Source: JACKCR01 sp041390305
GTDB taxonomy: Bacteria; Eisenbacteria; RBG-16-71-46; CAIMUX01
Reading direction: 5' to 3'
Assembly: GCA_041390305.1 (NCBI GenBank)
Contig: JAWKQE010000001.1
Coordinates: 62,001-126,000, forward strand
Length of the DNA stretch: 64,000 nt
Made by a program: the position numbers and the translations under genes. A model generated the notes under the pieces. It was not told the DNA's origin. It did not search any database and saw only the letters and a list, made by a program, of their open reading frames with translations. Position 1 is the first letter of the stretch. Each line of letters opens with the position of its first letter. Shown piece by piece: positions 63,746 to 64,000 of this stretch.

Positions 63746-64000
63746 TCAGAACATGATCCACTTGAGGGTGACGAATGCGGTCCAGGGATCGCGCGGTCGG
63801 CTGTCGGAGTCACCGTTCACGACCGGCGAGTCGTAGAAGTCGCCGAGCCAGAGCTGCGCGGCGTGGAGCTCGAGGTCCATGAAAACGCGCATGCGATACC
63901 GAATGTTGAGGTTCGCCTCCACGCCCATGTTGGGTTCGATCGCTGCGAAGCTGGAGTTGCTTCCGTCCGGCGGATTCGTCGCCCGCCCAGCGCCGAACCC
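63746..64000 (-). CDS. 3' end of a probable outer-membrane beta-barrel protein
   Basis: The last 84 residues of a protein whose 5' part lies beyond the window. Alternating strands with aromatic ends (NMGVEANLNIRYRMRVFMDL, HAAQLWLGDFYDSPVV) and a final phenylalanine (FVTLKWIMF) are typical of outer-membrane barrels recognised by BamA. The identity of the whole protein is unknown. It ends 17 bases before the hydrolase lipoprotein start. Confidence 0.65.
   Translation of the reverse strand, partial: GFGAGRATNPPDGSNSSFAAIEPNMGVEANLNIRYRMRVFMDLELHAAQLWLGDFYDSPVVNGDSDSRPRDPWTAFVTLKWIMF

Overview
The window looks like the replication-origin neighbourhood of a Gram-negative, high-GC bacterial chromosome. 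Support for this: an (rnpA, rpmH) / dnaA, dnaN, dciA, gyrB, gyrA block divergent around DnaA boxes, a ParABS locus with three parS sites, lipoproteins, Sec and Tat signal peptides, an outer-membrane-like protein fragment, and two exported proteins ending in a FlgD/type-A sorting-like C-terminal domain. That last trait, together with DUF1800/DUF1501, is common in FCB-related candidate phyla (for example Eisenbacteria, Krumholzibacteriota, Latescibacterota). The phylum assignment is inference only; no rRNA gene is present.

Layout. 1-5.4 kb: 3' part of a GH26-like glycosidase, an NhaD-type Na+/H+ antiporter, a small DUF5658 membrane protein, then LemA, a nucleotidyltransferase-fold protein and a TPM-domain protein on the minus strand. 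5.4-14.2 kb (minus): rex, gyrA, gyrB, dciA, dnaN, dnaA; recF is missing from its usual place. 14.2-14.9 kb: probable oriC with two perfect DnaA boxes. 14.9-19.4 kb (plus): rpmH, rnpA, yidD, yidC, jag, rsmG; mnmE and mnmG are missing from the usual order. 19.4-24 kb: a 1.65 kb gene-free stretch carrying two parS sites, then parA, parB (with a third parS inside it), an M23 peptidase and a bactofilin. 24-31 kb (plus): a cell-surface cluster made of a PKD/SUMF1 lipoprotein, a TMTC-like membrane glycosyltransferase with TPRs, a small secreted protein, and a large TPR protein fused to a degenerate sigma-54-activator AAA+ domain. 31-35.7 kb: tkt-zwf-pgl, translationally coupled pentose phosphate genes. 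35.7-41.3 kb: a membrane/coiled-coil protein, a candidate structured RNA with a strong terminator, glutamate dehydrogenase, a zinc-ribbon protein, a B3/B4-domain protein, and a MarR regulator divergent from a PH-like membrane protein. 41.4-46.1 kb (minus): thiD-thiE-thiL, then a REC-PAS-GGDEF diguanylate cyclase and an HPt protein. 46.4-53.3 kb (minus): a complete SUF iron-sulfur operon (sufR-B-C-D-S-U-T), divergent from an OsmC/Ohr peroxidase. 54-64 kb: exported DUF1800 and DUF1501 proteins, a DUF3667 membrane protein, a secreted protein with a sorting-like C-terminus, an exported glutathione peroxidase, metK, an alpha/beta-hydrolase lipoprotein and the 3' end of a probable outer-membrane protein.

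Most of the window is conserved housekeeping. The most unusual items are the TPR/pseudo-AAA+ protein, the parS-rich gene-free stretch with a parS abutting the parAB promoter, the candidate structured RNA at 36.7 kb, the palindromic SUF operator, and a GyrA quinolone pocket with non-canonical residues at positions 82 and 83. No mobile element, CRISPR array, tRNA or rRNA was seen.
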